From Nitratifractor sp. (lineage in GTDB: Bacteria > Campylobacterota > Campylobacteria > Campylobacterales > Sulfurovaceae), in contig WFSU01000130.1 in NCBI GenBank assembly GCA_015485845.1, positions 1 through 5,456 on the forward strand: DNA of 5,456 nt, in the 5' to 3' direction. The notes under the pieces were generated by a model. The model was not told where the DNA came from. It was given only the letters and a program-made list of their open reading frames with translations, and searched no databases. A program made the translations under genes and the position numbers. Positions 4,993 through 5,456 of this stretch are shown in pieces; within the stretch, counting starts at the first letter, position 1, and each line of letters opens with the position of its first letter.

Positions 4993-5046
4993 GAGCAGGG
5001 ACTTTAGTCCCGTCATGTAGAACGGAAGTTCCGCCTTCAGCGGAAC
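4993..5046 (+). repeat. Dispersed palindromic repeat, copy 2, with a second hairpin
   Basis: Directly after the dnaQ stop, 4993-5013 repeats the minus-strand unit at 65-85 (20 of 21 bases), with hairpin GGGAC/GTCCC (4998-5002 and 5007-5011, loop TTTA). It is followed by GAACGGA, also seen in copy 1. A second hairpin, GTTCCGC/GCGGAAC (5028-5034 and 5040-5046, 5-base loop), then follows. An overlapping palindrome CGGAAGTTCCG (5023-5033) offers an alternative fold. The segment separates the convergent dnaQ and EI24 genes and could terminate or stabilise both transcripts, although no T-run is present. Paired palindromes of this kind resemble REP/BIME units. Confidence 0.7.
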
Positions 5047-5058
5047 AACGTATGCCAT

Positions 5059-5456
5059 TTATTTGTTATCTGTCAGACATGGTACGATGTGGTGCAGAAA
5101 AAGTATTTGTGCAAAAACAGGTGAGAAGAGATTGAGTACTGGAATATAGTTGAGCCCAGCTCCAATCATGGCAAGAAGGGTGGTGGTTCGGGTGGTACAG
5201 GCTTTGATGCTGTTTTTGTCCTGACTGAACATACCTCCGACATCGTAGAGGGTGGGTTCTTTGATGAGGATCGACCAGAGCCAGAGCATATAGACGGCCC
5301 CCAGGACGGGGACGAACATTAGCGGAAACGTCACAAGAAATACCCCAAGGAAAACCGCTGCGGATTTGAGGCTCAGCAGAAGACTTGTGGTGGTGCCGGG
5401 GCTGCCAGAAGGCGGCATATCGGGGTAGTGTTTGTTTGAGAGTTTTTTCAGCAGCG
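5059..5456 (-). CDS. EI24/CysZ-like integral membrane protein, N-terminus beyond the window
   Basis: About 131 C-terminal residues are visible, ending at TAA (plus-strand 5059-5061). The frame is open to the window edge (LLKKLSNKHYPD precedes an internal Met at 5416-5418), so the true start lies outside and this Met should not be taken as the start. Two long hydrophobic stretches are visible. The first is VFLGVFLVTFPLMFVPVLGA and beyond; the second is LLAMIGAGLNYIPVLNLFSP and on through QILFLHHIV. The pattern of a VPVLG turn followed by YIPVLNLFSPVFA is typical of the EI24 domain shared with CysZ, the inner-membrane sulfate permease; CysZ itself is about 250 residues. The first hydrophobic block is long enough for a re-entrant or paired helix. 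The sulfate role is not established for distant EI24 proteins and no sulfur gene is adjacent. It converges on dnaQ with 66 bases between stops. Confidence 0.75.
   Translation of the reverse strand, partial: LLKKLSNKHYPDMPPSGSPGTTTSLLLSLKSAAVFLGVFLVTFPLMFVPVLGAVYMLWLWSILIKEPTLYDVGGMFSQDKNSIKACTTRTTTLLAMIGAGLNYIPVLNLFSPVFAQILFLHHIVPCLTDNK

Noticed and set aside
5416..5418. Internal ATG as the start of the EI24-like gene
   Set aside because: The frame stays open upstream to the window edge with family-like sequence, and the visible length is about half that of the family, so the gene is truncated by the window.
1..5456. CRISPR array, transposase, tRNA/rRNA gene or defence system
   Set aside because: No regularly spaced direct repeats, no tRNA-like cloverleaf, no rRNA sequence and no recombinase or nuclease cassette other than the DnaQ-type exonuclease were seen on either strand.

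Overview
The window looks like a chromosomal housekeeping region of a bacterium in the Campylobacterota (former Epsilonproteobacteria), probably a free-living Sulfuricurvum/Sulfurimonas-type member. The main reason is gene order. As I remember them, Campylobacter jejuni and Helicobacter pylori keep rpmB next to a divergent rpe followed by dnaQ (C. jejuni), or rpe next to dnaQ and rpmB next to a K+ channel (H. pylori). All of those adjacencies occur here. By eye the genes are near 50% GC, which is high for the group, and the intergenic stretches are AT-rich. The taxonomic call is an inference, not a database result.

Layout. Positions 1-98 hold no supported gene but carry a G8 tract and a palindromic repeat. 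A leftward operon follows: rpmB (2660-2451), a two-helix K+ channel with an RCK domain (2406-1282), and argJ (1289-99). The channel and argJ overlap by 8 bases. A 182-base divergent spacer (2661-2842) carries a TAGAAT -10 box for the leftward operon and an extended TGGTATAAT -10 box for the rightward one. The rightward cluster is rpe (2843-3505), a previously unlisted 26-codon ORF with a strong Shine-Dalgarno (3559-3639), trpF (3636-4226) and a DnaQ-type exonuclease (4210-4992); the last three overlap head to tail. A second copy of the palindromic repeat follows the exonuclease stop, and a leftward, N-terminally incomplete EI24/CysZ-like membrane protein (5059-5456) fills the rest.

Functionally this is mixed housekeeping: arginine biosynthesis (argJ), tryptophan biosynthesis (trpF), pentose-phosphate/Calvin metabolism (rpe), translation (L28), DNA proofreading (DnaQ) and K+ homeostasis. 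The genes are linked by compact transcription and translational coupling, not by a shared pathway. I see no CRISPR array, transposase, tRNA, rRNA or defence system.

The points most worth following up are: (1) a textbook AAGGAG plus ATG inside the K+-channel gene, exactly where a free RCK subunit would begin, as known for MthK; (2) the coupled micro-ORF before trpF; (3) the near-identical 21-base palindromic repeat placed after argJ and after dnaQ in the same orientation relative to each gene; (4) nested inverted repeats around the rpmB promoter; and (5) a short repeat that forms the rpe 3' end and recurs inverted inside the micro-ORF.
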